From positions 1-64,000 of the forward strand of contig NZ_JANJZT010000007.1 of the NCBI RefSeq assembly GCF_024622975.1: a stretch of 64,000 bases of DNA. Reading direction: 5' to 3'. Source of the DNA: Blautia caecimuris (GTDB taxonomy: Bacteria > Bacillota > Clostridia > Lachnospirales > Lachnospiraceae). The position numbers and the translations under genes were made by a program. A model generated the notes under the pieces. That model was given only the letters and a program-made list of their open reading frames with translations. It was not told where the DNA came from and searched no databases. Shown here piece after piece: positions 43,533 to 52,446 of this stretch (position 1 is the first letter of the stretch; each line of letters starts with the position of its first letter).

Positions 43533-44996
43533 TTATTTTCTGTCTTCTTCCAGGATCTCCGCGATCAGAACGCGCTCATCCATGGGATATTTTTTCCCTT
43601 TGATCTCCTGGTAATCTTCATGGCCTTTTCCGGCCAGTACAATAATGTCTCCCGGTTCTCCATGGTGGATGGCATAGGCAATTGCTTCCTTACGGTCGCA
43701 GATCTCCACATATTTTCCACTGGTTTTTGCAATTCCGGTCTTAATATCGTCTATGATCTCCTGAGGATCCTCAAATCTGGGGTTATCTGAAGTAATGACT
43801 GTCAGATCCGCAAGACGTCCGGATACCTCTCCCATCTCATAGCGGCGCGATTTCGCCCGGTTTCCTCCGCAGCCAAACAGACACACAAGTCTGTGTGGAT
43901 GATATTCTCTTAGGGTTGTCAGAAGACTTTCCAGAGCCATGGCATTATGAGCGTAGTCGATCATCAGCGTAAAATCGTCCGATACCTTTACCATTTCAAT
44001 CCTGCCCTTTACCTTTGCCGCCTTCAGAGCGCGGATGATGTTTTCTTCGGAAACCTTAAAATGACGGCAGATGGCAATAGCCGTAAGGGAATTGTAAATA
44101 CTGAATTTTCCCGGAATATCAATCTCTACAGGGAAATCCATAAGTCCCTTTACGTGATAGGAAATGCCCAGGCTGCCTTTTCCGCCTGTCATATGCGCAT
44201 CCTCTGCCCTTAAGTCTGCCTCTGGCGAAAATCCATAGGTTTCAAGCGCGCAGGTATGATCCTGAATGATCTTCCGGAAATGCTCGTCATCTCTGTTCAC
44301 AATTCCAACCCTGCACTGTTTCAGAAGCATGGATTTACAGGAAAGATAATGCTCAAAGTCCCTGTGCTCATTTGGTCCGATATGGTCAGGCTCTATATTG
44401 GTAAAAATACCATAATCAAACACAAAGCCCTGGGTTCTGTGAAGCATAAGTCCCTGAGAAGAAACCTCCATTACCACACAGTCACAGCCTGCGTCCACCA
44501 TTTTGCGGAAGTATTCCTGAACCACATAGGATTCCGGGGTGGTATTTGCTGCAGGAATGACTTCTTCTCCTATGATCGCCTCAATGGTTCCGATCAGTCC
44601 CACCTTATATCCTGCGTTTTCCAGAATGGACTTTACCATATAAGTAGTGGTGGTCTTTCCCTTTGTCCCTGTGATTCCAATGGTTTTCAGCTGCTCTGCC
44701 GGATAACCGAAATAAGCAGCAGAAATAAAGGCCATTGCATACCGGGTATCTTTTACAAGAATCACCGTCACATTCTCAGGTGCCTGCACGTTTTCTTCCA
44801 CCACAAGAACCTTCGCGCCCTTTTCAATAACATCGGAAACAAATTTATGTCCATCCACAACTGCACCGCGGATACAGATAAAAAGAGAGTTTTCCTGTAC
44901 TTTACGGGAATCATAGACAACTGTGCTTACTTCCTGCTCAACAGTTCCCTGACAGCAGGTGTATTCTAAACGTTCCAATAATGCTGATAGTTTCAT
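43533..44996 (-). CDS. murE: UDP-N-acetylmuramoyl-tripeptide synthetase (meso-DAP adding)
   Basis: 487 residues from the ATG at 44996 (GGAGG seven bases upstream); the longer frame to 45062 is spurious. P-loop IGITGTKGKTTTTYMVKSIL, NIEPDHIGPNEHRDFEHYLS, IDYAHNAMALESLL and GCGGNRAKSRRYEMGEVSG are Mur ligase motifs. The ITSDNPRFEDPQEI segment contains the DNPR motif that selects meso-diaminopimelate. This agrees with dapF elsewhere in the window. It lies upstream of priA, away from the rest of the mur genes. Confidence 0.96.
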   Translation of the reverse strand: MKLSALLERLEYTCCQGTVEQEVSTVVYDSRKVQENSLFICIRGAVVDGHKFVSDVIEKGAKVLVVEENVQAPENVTVILVKDTRYAMAFISAAYFGYPAEQLKTIGITGTKGKTTTTYMVKSILENAGYKVGLIGTIEAIIGEEVIPAANTTPESYVVQEYFRKMVDAGCDCVVMEVSSQGLMLHRTQGFVFDYGIFTNIEPDHIGPNEHRDFEHYLSCKSMLLKQCRVGIVNRDDEHFRKIIQDHTCALETYGFSPEADLRAEDAHMTGGKGSLGISYHVKGLMDFPVEIDIPGKFSIYNSLTAIAICRHFKVSEENIIRALKAAKVKGRIEMVKVSDDFTLMIDYAHNAMALESLLTTLREYHPHRLVCLFGCGGNRAKSRRYEMGEVSGRLADLTVITSDNPRFEDPQEIIDDIKTGIAKTSGKYVEICDRKEAIAYAIHHGEPGDIIVLAGKGHEDYQEIKGKKYPMDERVLIAEILEEDRK

Positions 44997-45077
44997 TTTT
45001 CTTCCTCCAAGAAGCATCCGGCAGCATTCTGCCGTTGAATATACTCTTTTATAGAATAGCACACACAGGGGGGCTTT

Positions 45078-46565
45078 TCAATGTTTCCTTTTCTTATCTT
45101 TTATACACAGACTCAGGGATGCCCATCCAAATGCGCCCAGGAGAAGCACACACCATAATGTCAATCTTGTTTCATCGCCTGTCTCCGGCCTTGTGGAGGC
45201 AGGATAACTTTTTTCTGAGGGTGGTTCAGGGTTCTGCACTTCCTCTTTCTGCTCAGGCTGAACAGCCTTATGAACCTGCACTTCCGCACTGGAGGTCATT
45301 GTTTTTTCCCCGGTTTCTTTTGTTACTACCTCCACTTCATTGATCAGTTTACTGCTTTTTATATCTTCCGGTATCACAATCTCCGCCTGAAGGCTCACTG
45401 ACTGTCCGGGCGGAAGCTGACTGACCAGCGCCTTTGTTCTTGTACTGTCAAGAATCACTCCCTCCTTTTCCAGAAAATGTACAGGAGTGTTCTCTGTCCG
45501 GAACTTTTCTGTGGTCAGCACAGAATGAAGAACCCTCTCCCCGGTATTCCTGATACATATCTGAAAAAGTACCCTGTCACCAGGCACCGCTGCTGTACGG
45601 TCTGCCGTTTTTGTCACCTGGAAATCTGCCTTTAACGCCTGAATTTCTGTTTTTACCGTAATCGTACGACTGATTTCATCCGGCACTGTCTGCGGAGCTT
45701 CCTCTGATGCAAAGTCCCCCAGATCATGATCTTCCTTTTCTGTATTCTGAGGATACGCCCTGGCTGTCAGTTCAAAGCCCACCTCTTCTGTCCTGTCTTC
45801 CGGAACAGGAATACAGATATAAAATATTTGCTTCTCTCCCGGCAACAGCATCCCGGTATTTTCCCAGGGAGTTTCCTCACCCTGCTGATCTTCCAGAACT
45901 GCTGTCAGTGTGCTGTCCGGCTGTTCACAGAAAAAGCTGAGATTTTCCAGAGGAAGCGTCCCTGTATTTTCTGTTGCTATTTCACAGACAAGCGTCTCTC
46001 CTGCCCTGGCTGTTTCCGGATTTACTTCTGCGGTTAAAACAAAGTCTGCTGTTTCCTCTTCCGGTATTTCCGTGTCTTCCCCTGTTCCCGGCTCTGTATT
46101 CGGATTTTCTTCCGTTTCTTCATCCGGATCTTGCTCAGGCTTCTCTTCCGGGTTCTCTCCCTCTTCCGGCGCTGTGCCTTCCCCGTTTTCTTCTCCGTCA
46201 GGCGCTTCCGGTACCTGGTCCTCCGGTTCTGTTTCGGACTGCGCATCATTATCAAAGCCATCCCCGGACGGATCCTCTTCTTCCGTTTCCTGACCGGGCA
46301 GGTTCTCTTCTGCCTGTCCATTTCCATCCTGAATATCATTTCCGGCTTCGTCCCCGAAAAGTTCCTCTTCTCCGGATTCCTGTTCACTCTGCATACGAAA
46401 TTCCCCGGAACGCTTTCCCCATTTCACTGACTTTTCCACAGAAGTTTCCTGTGCGCTATCCGGCAGCTGTGCCAGAGTTTCCTGTGTTCCTGATGTCATT
46501 ACAAATCCAGCCAGTAAAATTCCCAGACTGATCTGTTTTATTTTGTGCCATATTCTTTTTTTCAT
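45078..46565 (-). CDS. Sortase-type cell-wall-anchored surface protein
   Basis: 495 residues. Signal peptide (KQISLGILLAGFVMTSGTQ), then a ~130-residue Glu/Asp/Gly/Pro low-complexity region. About two DUF11/CARDB-like beta domains follow (AEVNPETARAGETLVCEIAT; VTKTADRTAAVPGDRVLFQI, typical of bacterial repeat domains in surface proteins). The C-terminus is a sorting signal: RPETGDE, a hydrophobic stretch (LTLWCVLLLGAFGWASLSLC), and KDKKRKH. RPETG differs from LPxTG at its first position but keeps P-x-T-G. No sortase gene is in the window. Confidence 0.85.
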   Translation of the reverse strand: MKKRIWHKIKQISLGILLAGFVMTSGTQETLAQLPDSAQETSVEKSVKWGKRSGEFRMQSEQESGEEELFGDEAGNDIQDGNGQAEENLPGQETEEEDPSGDGFDNDAQSETEPEDQVPEAPDGEENGEGTAPEEGENPEEKPEQDPDEETEENPNTEPGTGEDTEIPEEETADFVLTAEVNPETARAGETLVCEIATENTGTLPLENLSFFCEQPDSTLTAVLEDQQGEETPWENTGMLLPGEKQIFYICIPVPEDRTEEVGFELTARAYPQNTEKEDHDLGDFASEEAPQTVPDEISRTITVKTEIQALKADFQVTKTADRTAAVPGDRVLFQICIRNTGERVLHSVLTTEKFRTENTPVHFLEKEGVILDSTRTKALVSQLPPGQSVSLQAEIVIPEDIKSSKLINEVEVVTKETGEKTMTSSAEVQVHKAVQPEQKEEVQNPEPPSEKSYPASTRPETGDETRLTLWCVLLLGAFGWASLSLCIKDKKRKH

Positions 46566-46830
46566 AATATTCCCTCTTTCTGTTCTGCAGCAAAAATCAA
46601 CACTGGCTTCCTGTTTCCTTTTACCTGTTAAAAGTTTCCCCTGTCAATGGCACCTCCCCTTTCTGAGTTACATTCTCTGTTTTTCGTATTTTCATCTATG
46701 GAACTTTGCACCGAACGGTACTTCTGAACTGTAACAGCTGCTGAATATCCCCGAAACAGCTGTCTGTGATTAAGGATCCACAGAACTGTGGACTATGACA
46801 GATTTACTGTACCATGCTTTCTTAAAATAT
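46566..46830 (-). promoter_or_regulatory. Long structured 5' region of the surface protein gene
   Basis: The 265 bases upstream of the surface protein ATG contain no gene. On the minus strand they hold three hairpins: CCACAG-TT-CTGTGG; ACAGCTG ... CAGCTGT with a 16-base loop; and ACCG-TT-CGGT. A weak promoter (TTGTAT, 17 bases, TACAGT) precedes them, and a second possible -35 (TTGACA) lies near 46646. No known riboswitch was recognised. The rest, to about 46930, is AT-rich with nothing identified. Confidence 0.4.
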
Positions 46831-46934
46831 ACAATGTGGACTTCTAATTATAAATTTAATTTAATATTTCTTTATATTTTTTCGTTTTCTTTTAGAAACA
46901 GTACACACTTTGCACACATTTCTCCGATATAATA

Positions 46935-47029
46935 GGTTTTGGATAGATGAATAACCACTCTCTATCTCCCCCCTCAAAAAGTTAAGGAAACGGGCCGTCT
47001 GCATCTGCAGGCGGCTTTTCCTTTTGCAA
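46935..47029 (+). ncRNA. Candidate small RNA or leader ending in a terminator upstream of arcC
   Basis: A TATAAT (46928-46933; no good -35 box) is followed by a hairpin (GATAGA ... TCTATC), a C-rich single strand (CTCCCCCCTC) complementary to Shine-Dalgarno sequences, and a strong terminator. The terminator stem is GCCGTCTGC-ATCT-GCAGGCGGC, followed by TTTTCCTTTT. The whole transcript would be ~90 bases. Such C-rich loops occur in Firmicute regulatory RNAs such as RsaE. It ends before the separate arcC promoter. Confidence 0.4.
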
Positions 47030-47036
47030 TCCTCTC

Positions 47037-47065
47037 TTGCATTTCAGGCCATGTTCTTTTATAAT
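47037..47065 (+). promoter_or_regulatory. arcC promoter
   Basis: TTGCAT (47037-47042), a 17-base spacer and a perfect TATAAT (47060-47065), 35 bases before the arcC ATG. Confidence 0.75.
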
Positions 47066-47100
47066 AAAACATATTAATGAAAAAGAAATGAGGTATCCCT

Positions 47101-48033
47101 ATGAGCGAAAAAACTGTAGTAGTTGCACTGGGACACAAAGCGCTGGGAACCACTCTGCCTGAGCAGAAAACCGCTACCAGAGCAGCGGCAAAAGCCATCG
47201 CAGACCTGGTAGAGGATGGCGCAAATGTTGTGATCTCCCACAGCAACGGCCCCCAGGTAGGCATGATACACACTGCAATGAACGAATTCGGAAAAGCACA
47301 TCCGGATTACACCTTCGCGCCTATGTCCGTCTGCTCTGCCATGAGTCAGGGCTACATCGGATATGACCTGCAGAATGCAATCCGCGCAGAACTGCTTTCC
47401 CGCGGCATTTATAAACCGGCTGCCACTGTACTGACCCAGGTTGTCATTGATCCTTATGACGATGCTTTTGCAGAGCCGGAAAAAATCATCGGCCGTGTCC
47501 TGAATGCTCAGGAGGCGGAAGCTGAGGAAGAAAAAGGAAACTTTGTTACAGAAACTGCCGATGGTCAGTACCGCAGAATCCTTGCCGCACCGAAGCCCCA
47601 GAAAATCATCGAACTGGAAACAATCCGTACTCTCGCTGAGGCAGGTCAGATCGTGATCGCTGCCGGAGGCGGCGGTATTCCTGTTCTGGAACAGGGAGTT
47701 GACCTTCACGGCGCCAGCGCGATCATCGAAAAAGATTTCGCCAGCGGACTTCTTGCTGAGGAATTAAACGCAGATACTCTTCTGATTCTTACCGGCGTGG
47801 AAAAAGTAAGCCTCAACAGAGGTACCGATCACGAAGAGCTTCTGGGAGAAATTTCTGCAGAAGATGCCCGTAAATACATGGAAGCAGATCAGTTCGAAAA
47901 AGGCTCCATGCTTCCCAAGATTGAAGCAGGCATCTCCTTTATCGAAAAAGGAGCCCACAGACGCGCCATTATTACAGATATGGCTCATGCACAGGATGGC
48001 TATAAAGAAAAAACAGGTACAATTATTAAATAA
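47101..48033 (+). CDS. arcC: Carbamate kinase
   Basis: 310 residues, normal length. VVVALGHKALGTTLPEQKTA is the N-terminal substrate loop (usually GGNA; here GHKA), VVISHSNGPQVGMI is the conserved HGNGPQVG region with Ser for Gly, and VIAAGGGGIPV, VIEKDFASGLLAEELNADTL and FEKGSMLPKIEAGISFIEKG are diagnostic. It makes ATP from carbamoyl phosphate and ADP. No arcA, arcB or other carbamoyl-phosphate producer is in the window, so its supply pathway is unknown. It has its own promoter and terminator. Confidence 0.93.
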   Translation: MSEKTVVVALGHKALGTTLPEQKTATRAAAKAIADLVEDGANVVISHSNGPQVGMIHTAMNEFGKAHPDYTFAPMSVCSAMSQGYIGYDLQNAIRAELLSRGIYKPAATVLTQVVIDPYDDAFAEPEKIIGRVLNAQEAEAEEEKGNFVTETADGQYRRILAAPKPQKIIELETIRTLAEAGQIVIAAGGGGIPVLEQGVDLHGASAIIEKDFASGLLAEELNADTLLILTGVEKVSLNRGTDHEELLGEISAEDARKYMEADQFEKGSMLPKIEAGISFIEKGAHRRAIITDMAHAQDGYKEKTGTIIK

Positions 48034-48046
48034 TACATACCGCTGC

Positions 48047-48083
48047 AAGGCAGAGCCCGTTTCGGAGTTCTGCCTTTTCTTTA
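48047..48083 (+). terminator. arcC terminator
   Basis: Stem AAGGCAGA / TCTGCCTT (48047-48054 and 48069-48076) followed by TTCTTT. Confidence 0.75.
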
Positions 48084-48097
48084 TCTGCCAAAAAAGA

Positions 48098-48127
48098 TTG
48101 ATTTTATGTCGGCTTTTACTCTATAAT
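48098..48127 (+). promoter_or_regulatory. Promoter of the EutJ-like gene
   Basis: TTGATT (48098-48103), an 18-base spacer and TATAAT (48122-48127), 34 bases upstream of the ATG. Confidence 0.65.
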
Positions 48128-48161
48128 ATTCCATATACAAAAACAGAAACGGAGTACCCAA

Positions 48162-49007
48162 ATGGATCTGAAAAGCAGAACACTGTCAAATTTTGCAGAA
48201 CTTGTAAAAACAGGAGAATGTAAAAAATTCAAAGGAAGATTAAAGGTCGGCGTTGACCTTGGAACTGCAAACACAGTTCTGGCTGTGGTTGATACCACCA
48301 ACCGTCCCATTGCCGGAATTTCCGCTCCCTCCCACGCCATTCAGGATGGAGTGATCGTTAATTATTTTGAATCTGTACAGCTTGTGACAAAGCTGAAGGA
48401 AACTCTGGAAGAACGTCTTGGTACGGAGCTGCTCTATGCAGCGGCAGCCATCCCTCCGGGCGTGTCTGAGGGAAGCGTCAAAAGTATCGGTTATGTGCTG
48501 GAGGGCGCCGGATTTGAGGTCACGAATATTGTGGATGAGCCTACTGCGGCTTCCGCTGTTCTGAAGATCACCGACGGAGCCGTTGTGGACGTAGGCGGCG
48601 GCACAACCGGAATCAGTATTTTAAAAGACGGAAAGGTTATTTACACAGATGACGAGGCAACCGGCGGCAGTCACATGACAATGACTGTGGCAGGCCATTA
48701 CCGGATCCCTTATGAAGAAGCTGAGGTTCTGAAAACCCAGCCGGAAAAAGAAGCGGAAATTTTTCCTGTTATCAAGGCTACTGTAGAAAAAATGGCGCTT
48801 ATTACAGAAAAATTCCTGAAGGGCTACCAGGTTCCGGCTGTGTATGTGGTAGGCGGTTCCTCTATGTTCACAGAATTTACCTCGGTGTTTGAAAAGCGGC
48901 TGCACCTGCCTGTTTACCGGCCTGTACACCCGCTTCTAGTCACTCCTCTGGGAATTGCATACTGCTGCCAGCTTCCGGAGCTTTCGTCGAAAAAAGAAGT
49001 GAAATAA
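48162..49007 (+). CDS. eutJ: EutJ-like Hsp70/actin-fold protein
   Basis: 281 residues with an actin/Hsp70 ATPase fold: KVGVDLGTANTVLAVVDTTN (phosphate 1), AAAIPPGVSEG, NIVDEPTAASAVL (connect region), GAVVDVGGGTTGISIL (phosphate 2) and VYVVGGSSMFTEF (adenosine). This is the EutJ family, chaperone-like proteins of ethanolamine-use operons. GGAG is seven bases upstream of the ATG. No other eut gene or microcompartment shell gene is in the window, and it stands as a single-gene unit between its own promoter and terminator. Confidence 0.85.
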   Translation: MDLKSRTLSNFAELVKTGECKKFKGRLKVGVDLGTANTVLAVVDTTNRPIAGISAPSHAIQDGVIVNYFESVQLVTKLKETLEERLGTELLYAAAAIPPGVSEGSVKSIGYVLEGAGFEVTNIVDEPTAASAVLKITDGAVVDVGGGTTGISILKDGKVIYTDDEATGGSHMTMTVAGHYRIPYEEAEVLKTQPEKEAEIFPVIKATVEKMALITEKFLKGYQVPAVYVVGGSSMFTEFTSVFEKRLHLPVYRPVHPLLVTPLGIAYCCQLPELSSKKEVK

Positions 49008-49124
49008 AAAATGTATTCAATTTTGTGAAATCCTTTAAACACTAGGAAAACTCCCGGCAGCCACACTTTTTATCCCTGCATATTTTTATAAATCTTATCG
49101 AAAATCTTTCTTAATAACAACAAA

Positions 49125-49165
49125 ATCCCTTCCAGGAAGTATCTGCTCCTGAAAGGGATCTTTTT
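49125..49165. terminator. Bidirectional terminator between eutJ and nrdD
   Basis: Stem ATCCCTTCCAGGA / TCCTGAAAGGGAT (49125-49137 and 49147-49159, one mismatch) with T runs on the plus strand (CTTTTTT) and the minus strand (TTTTGTTGTT). Confidence 0.87.
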
Positions 49166-49178
49166 TATTTAAAAATAT

Positions 49179-51314
49179 TTACATGGATTTTCTTTCTGCG
49201 ATCTCCGCCATTTTTGCTTCGTTCAGTCGTGTATCTCCATGCACACGGCTGTAGGAAAGATAACCGTTCATACGGTCGATCTTTGTAAGGTTTTTGGAAC
49301 CGCATACCGGGCACACATCCATTTCCAGTTCTTCATGGCCGCAGTCGTCACAGTAAGCCAGGGAAAGGTTGACACCCTCATAATAGCCAAGCTCCATAGC
49401 TCTGCGGATCAGTGTACGGATCGCCTCCTTATTATAGCCGATAGGATAGCGCACATACTGGATTTTTCCGCCGTTGCACAGTTCCCAGAATCTGCCTTCC
49501 AGATCCTGTTTCTCAATAGGAGTCACATCCTCTGTTACATGGCAGTGGAAGCTGTTGCTTACGTATGGTCTGTCAGAGACGCCTTCAATAATGCCGTACA
49601 TCTTACGGAACTGCTCTACCTGAAGTCCGCAGAGGCTTTCTGCCGGAGTTCCGTAAATAGCGTACAGATATCCGTCCTCTTCTTTAAACTGATTTACTTT
49701 GTTGTTAATATATTTCAGAACCTCCAACGCAAACTGTCCGTCCTCACGGATGGATTTGCCGTTATAAAGCTCCTGAAGCTCATTCAGCGCAGTAATTCCA
49801 AAAGAGGCTGTCATCGGCTTTAAGATCTTGCCGATTTTTTCGTGAGGCTTCAGATGTCCGCCGTAGAATCCGCCTTCACAGTAAGCAAGAGGATTAGTGG
49901 AAGCGCGCATCTGCCCCAGATATTCATAAGTACGGATATGCAGGTTCCGGATCATTTCCAGATAAAAATCAAGAACCTCATAAAAATCTCTGCTCTCCGC
50001 TCTGGCTTTTGCCAGGATCATAGGAAGGTGAAGGCTTACCGCACCTACATTAAAGCGTCCTACAAATACCGGAACATCCTTTTCGTCTGCCGGATACATT
50101 CCGCCTCTTTCGTACCAGGGGCTTAAAAAGGCACGACATCCCATAGGGCTGATCACCTTTCCGTACTGCTTATACATACTGGAAATATAACCCTTTCCTG
50201 ACATGGAAAGCCAGTCCGGATACATTGTCTTTGCAGAACAGTCCACACCTGCCTCAAATACATCCTCACAGCACTGTCCCGGTCCATGAATATTTTCATC
50301 ATAAAGAAATACGATTTTCGGGAAAAGAACCGGTTTTTTATGTCCGTCCCTGCCCTGTCCGCCCTTGTGGACCTCCAAAAGAGAAATATTGCACATTTTT
50401 TCAAACTGGCCTGTTCCAAGTCCAAGAGTTACCGTTACAAAAGGATAATCTCCTCTGGATGAACCTACTGTATTCAGCTTATATTCAATACCCTGCCATC
50501 CCTGGTCGAAGTCTCTGCGCACTTTATCCAGCGCGTACTCAATGGCTTTTTCTTCTCTTCCGGTCCAGCTTTTGTCTGAGTACTGCAGAAATTCCTGGAC
50601 ATATTTATCATAGCTCTTCTTTGCATATGGAGCCAGGATCTTATCTACTTCCGGCACAGTAAAGCCGCCGTACTGCTGGGCAGCCGTGCTGAGAACAATG
50701 TCTCCCATAACGTCAAACGCTGTATCCAGAGTTTTCGGTTCATTGTACCATACGTTTCCCATTTCAAATCCGCCGCTCAACACAGAAGCAACATCAAAAA
50801 GACAGCAGTTCATGGTATCCAGTCTGGCAGACTGGTCGTGAATATAAATATAACCGTCCTTGCATGCCTGAAGCTCGTTGCGGTTCATAAAAAATTTACG
50901 GTAAAGTTCCTTATTCAGTTCGTTAAAAATCAGACTTCTCTTTGTTGCAACAAGGGCGCTGTCCGTATTGGCGTTGCTCTTATCTCCAATGTAACGGATC
51001 GCCTGACTCTTTGTATATACATCATCCATCATGTGAATAAAATCCAGCTTGTAATTACGGTAATCGCGGTAACTTTTTGCCACAGCCGGATTTACTCTTT
51101 CCAGAGCGCCTTCTACAATATTGTGCATTTCCTGGATCTGAATCTCATTTTTCCCCAGTGAATCCGCATGTTCCTGCGCAAAACGGCAGATAAAATCTTT
51201 TTCCTCCTGAGAGAATGTATAAAGAATTCTGGCTGCTGACTTATTTACTGCTGCCACAATCTTCTGCGGATTAAATTCTTCTTTTGTCCCGTCTTTTTTA
51301 ATTACATAAATCAT
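49179..51314 (-). CDS. nrdD: Anaerobic ribonucleoside-triphosphate reductase
   Basis: 711 residues. An ATP-cone (MIYVIKKDGTKEEFNPQKIV) precedes the glycyl-radical domain. Features are GYIYIHDQSARLDTMNCCLF, NFCN-type NVWYNEPKTLD, SSRGDYPFVTVTLGLGTGQF, the zinc site CDDCGHEELEMDVCPVCGS and the radical loop RMNGYLSYSRVHG near the C-terminus. It makes dNTPs under anaerobic conditions. NrdG, the activase, is often next door but is not found within the window. Weak NrdR-like boxes overlap the promoter. Confidence 0.95.
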   Translation of the reverse strand: MIYVIKKDGTKEEFNPQKIVAAVNKSAARILYTFSQEEKDFICRFAQEHADSLGKNEIQIQEMHNIVEGALERVNPAVAKSYRDYRNYKLDFIHMMDDVYTKSQAIRYIGDKSNANTDSALVATKRSLIFNELNKELYRKFFMNRNELQACKDGYIYIHDQSARLDTMNCCLFDVASVLSGGFEMGNVWYNEPKTLDTAFDVMGDIVLSTAAQQYGGFTVPEVDKILAPYAKKSYDKYVQEFLQYSDKSWTGREEKAIEYALDKVRRDFDQGWQGIEYKLNTVGSSRGDYPFVTVTLGLGTGQFEKMCNISLLEVHKGGQGRDGHKKPVLFPKIVFLYDENIHGPGQCCEDVFEAGVDCSAKTMYPDWLSMSGKGYISSMYKQYGKVISPMGCRAFLSPWYERGGMYPADEKDVPVFVGRFNVGAVSLHLPMILAKARAESRDFYEVLDFYLEMIRNLHIRTYEYLGQMRASTNPLAYCEGGFYGGHLKPHEKIGKILKPMTASFGITALNELQELYNGKSIREDGQFALEVLKYINNKVNQFKEEDGYLYAIYGTPAESLCGLQVEQFRKMYGIIEGVSDRPYVSNSFHCHVTEDVTPIEKQDLEGRFWELCNGGKIQYVRYPIGYNKEAIRTLIRRAMELGYYEGVNLSLAYCDDCGHEELEMDVCPVCGSKNLTKIDRMNGYLSYSRVHGDTRLNEAKMAEIAERKSM

Positions 51315-51386
51315 ACCATTTTTCTCCTATTTAGATTCGCAGGAAACCGCACATTTATTACCAGTACCCTCCCCGTCGAATCCATT

Positions 51387-51432
51387 CCCCATATCTGGTG
51401 TTGCAAGAGAGAGTATAGCACAATATAATGTA
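51387..51432. promoter_or_regulatory. Possible pair of NrdR boxes at the nrdD promoter
   Basis: On the minus strand ACACCAGATATGGGGA (11 of 16 matches to the ACACwATATATwGTGT NrdR consensus) and a second site starting ACATTATATTGTGC (10 of 16) begin about 30 bases apart, near three helical turns. They flank a TATACT -10 box (51412-51417). The matches are weak. Confidence 0.3.
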
Positions 51433-51435
51433 AAA

Positions 51436-51473
51436 GAAAAGGGGGTATTTTATTTTTTTATTTCCCCCTTTTC
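51436..51473 (-). terminator. Terminator of the zinc-ribbon membrane protein gene
   Basis: A perfect 10-bp stem GAAAAGGGGG / CCCCCTTTTC (51436-51445 and 51464-51473) with an AT-only 18-base loop, followed on the minus strand by TTTTACATT. Confidence 0.8.
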
Positions 51474-51548
51474 TTTCTGTTGATATCAGCTCAATTCCGG
51501 GCATCCCGGTCAGAATGCATTCCGAATCATCTTTAATGACAGACGCTT

Positions 51549-52370
51549 CTATTCTGCTCTGCTCAGATAAACGCTGTCATAGGAATTTTCATACTCATCC
51601 AGATAAAGAAGATCCCCTTCATTCAGGGTAAATTCCACCTCTTCCCCTGTTTTCAGAAGATGAATTTCTTTTCCGCCTACACCTTCCCGTACCAGTTTCA
51701 CTTTTTCTTTATTTGTATAAACAATATATTTTCCGGGCTCAATTTCTGTCCCCACAAATGCCTGTCCATGACCTGCGCTTAGCGCATACTCTATCTTTCC
51801 GGTTCCTGAATTTATCCACGAGGAAAGATAGGAATCATCCGAAAGCTCTGTTATGTATTCTGTATCTGTGTCAACAGGCAGAACTTCCTCATCCGTGACC
51901 GTTTCATACACATAATGCTCCAAGATATCATTTTGAAGAATGTTCTTCCGCCATGTATCCCACAGACCCTGGATTACCGGCAAAAATATGATCAGAAACG
52001 ACAGGATCAGAAAAATCCCCTGATGTTTTTTCTTTTTTTTCGGTTCTGAGGACAGAGTATTCCTTTTTTCAGAAGCATATACTGTTCCGGTCTTTGCAGT
52101 TTTTTTATGCTTCTGCGCTCTGTAAGCCGTCTGGTTCCCGGCAGTGTTTCCGGTTGTCTTACGCTGCGGCTGAGGCTGCTGCGCCTTTTTTACCGTTTCT
52201 GACGGAGCCAGTCTTTTCCGAAGCTCCTCTCTGGCTTTTTCTGACGCATGTCTGTCATGAGTTTTTCTGTCTTCATTTACATGGTACAGTACCGCGTCGT
52301 TTTTGTACGGCATTCCACAGCTTTTACATCTTCCTCCCACCACAGGGCCATCACATAACTGACACCGCAT
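51549..52370 (-). CDS. Zinc-ribbon membrane protein of unknown function
   Basis: 273 residues. The N-terminus is a zinc ribbon with two CxxC pairs (MRCQLCDGPVVGGRCKSCGM), then a long basic, Gln/Lys-rich linker (about residues 30-115), one transmembrane helix (GIFLILSFLIIFLPVIQGLW) and an outside domain with beta character (YALSAGHGQAFVGTEIEPGK, GEEVEFTLNEGDLLYLDEY). I do not recognise the outer domain. GGAGG is six bases before the ATG. It is a single-gene unit with its own promoter and terminator. Confidence 0.75.
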   Translation of the reverse strand: MRCQLCDGPVVGGRCKSCGMPYKNDAVLYHVNEDRKTHDRHASEKAREELRKRLAPSETVKKAQQPQPQRKTTGNTAGNQTAYRAQKHKKTAKTGTVYASEKRNTLSSEPKKKKKHQGIFLILSFLIIFLPVIQGLWDTWRKNILQNDILEHYVYETVTDEEVLPVDTDTEYITELSDDSYLSSWINSGTGKIEYALSAGHGQAFVGTEIEPGKYIVYTNKEKVKLVREGVGGKEIHLLKTGEEVEFTLNEGDLLYLDEYENSYDSVYLSRAE

Positions 52371-52446
52371 ATCCCGCCTCCTCTTCTCTGTCTCCGTAAC
52401 AGATTTTTATTCTTTTTTCCGTTTATCCTACAAAATATCTGAGTTC

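Noticed and set aside
46974-47709. Minus-strand frames overlapping arcC
   Set aside because: They are shadows of the carbamate kinase gene, which has full family motifs.
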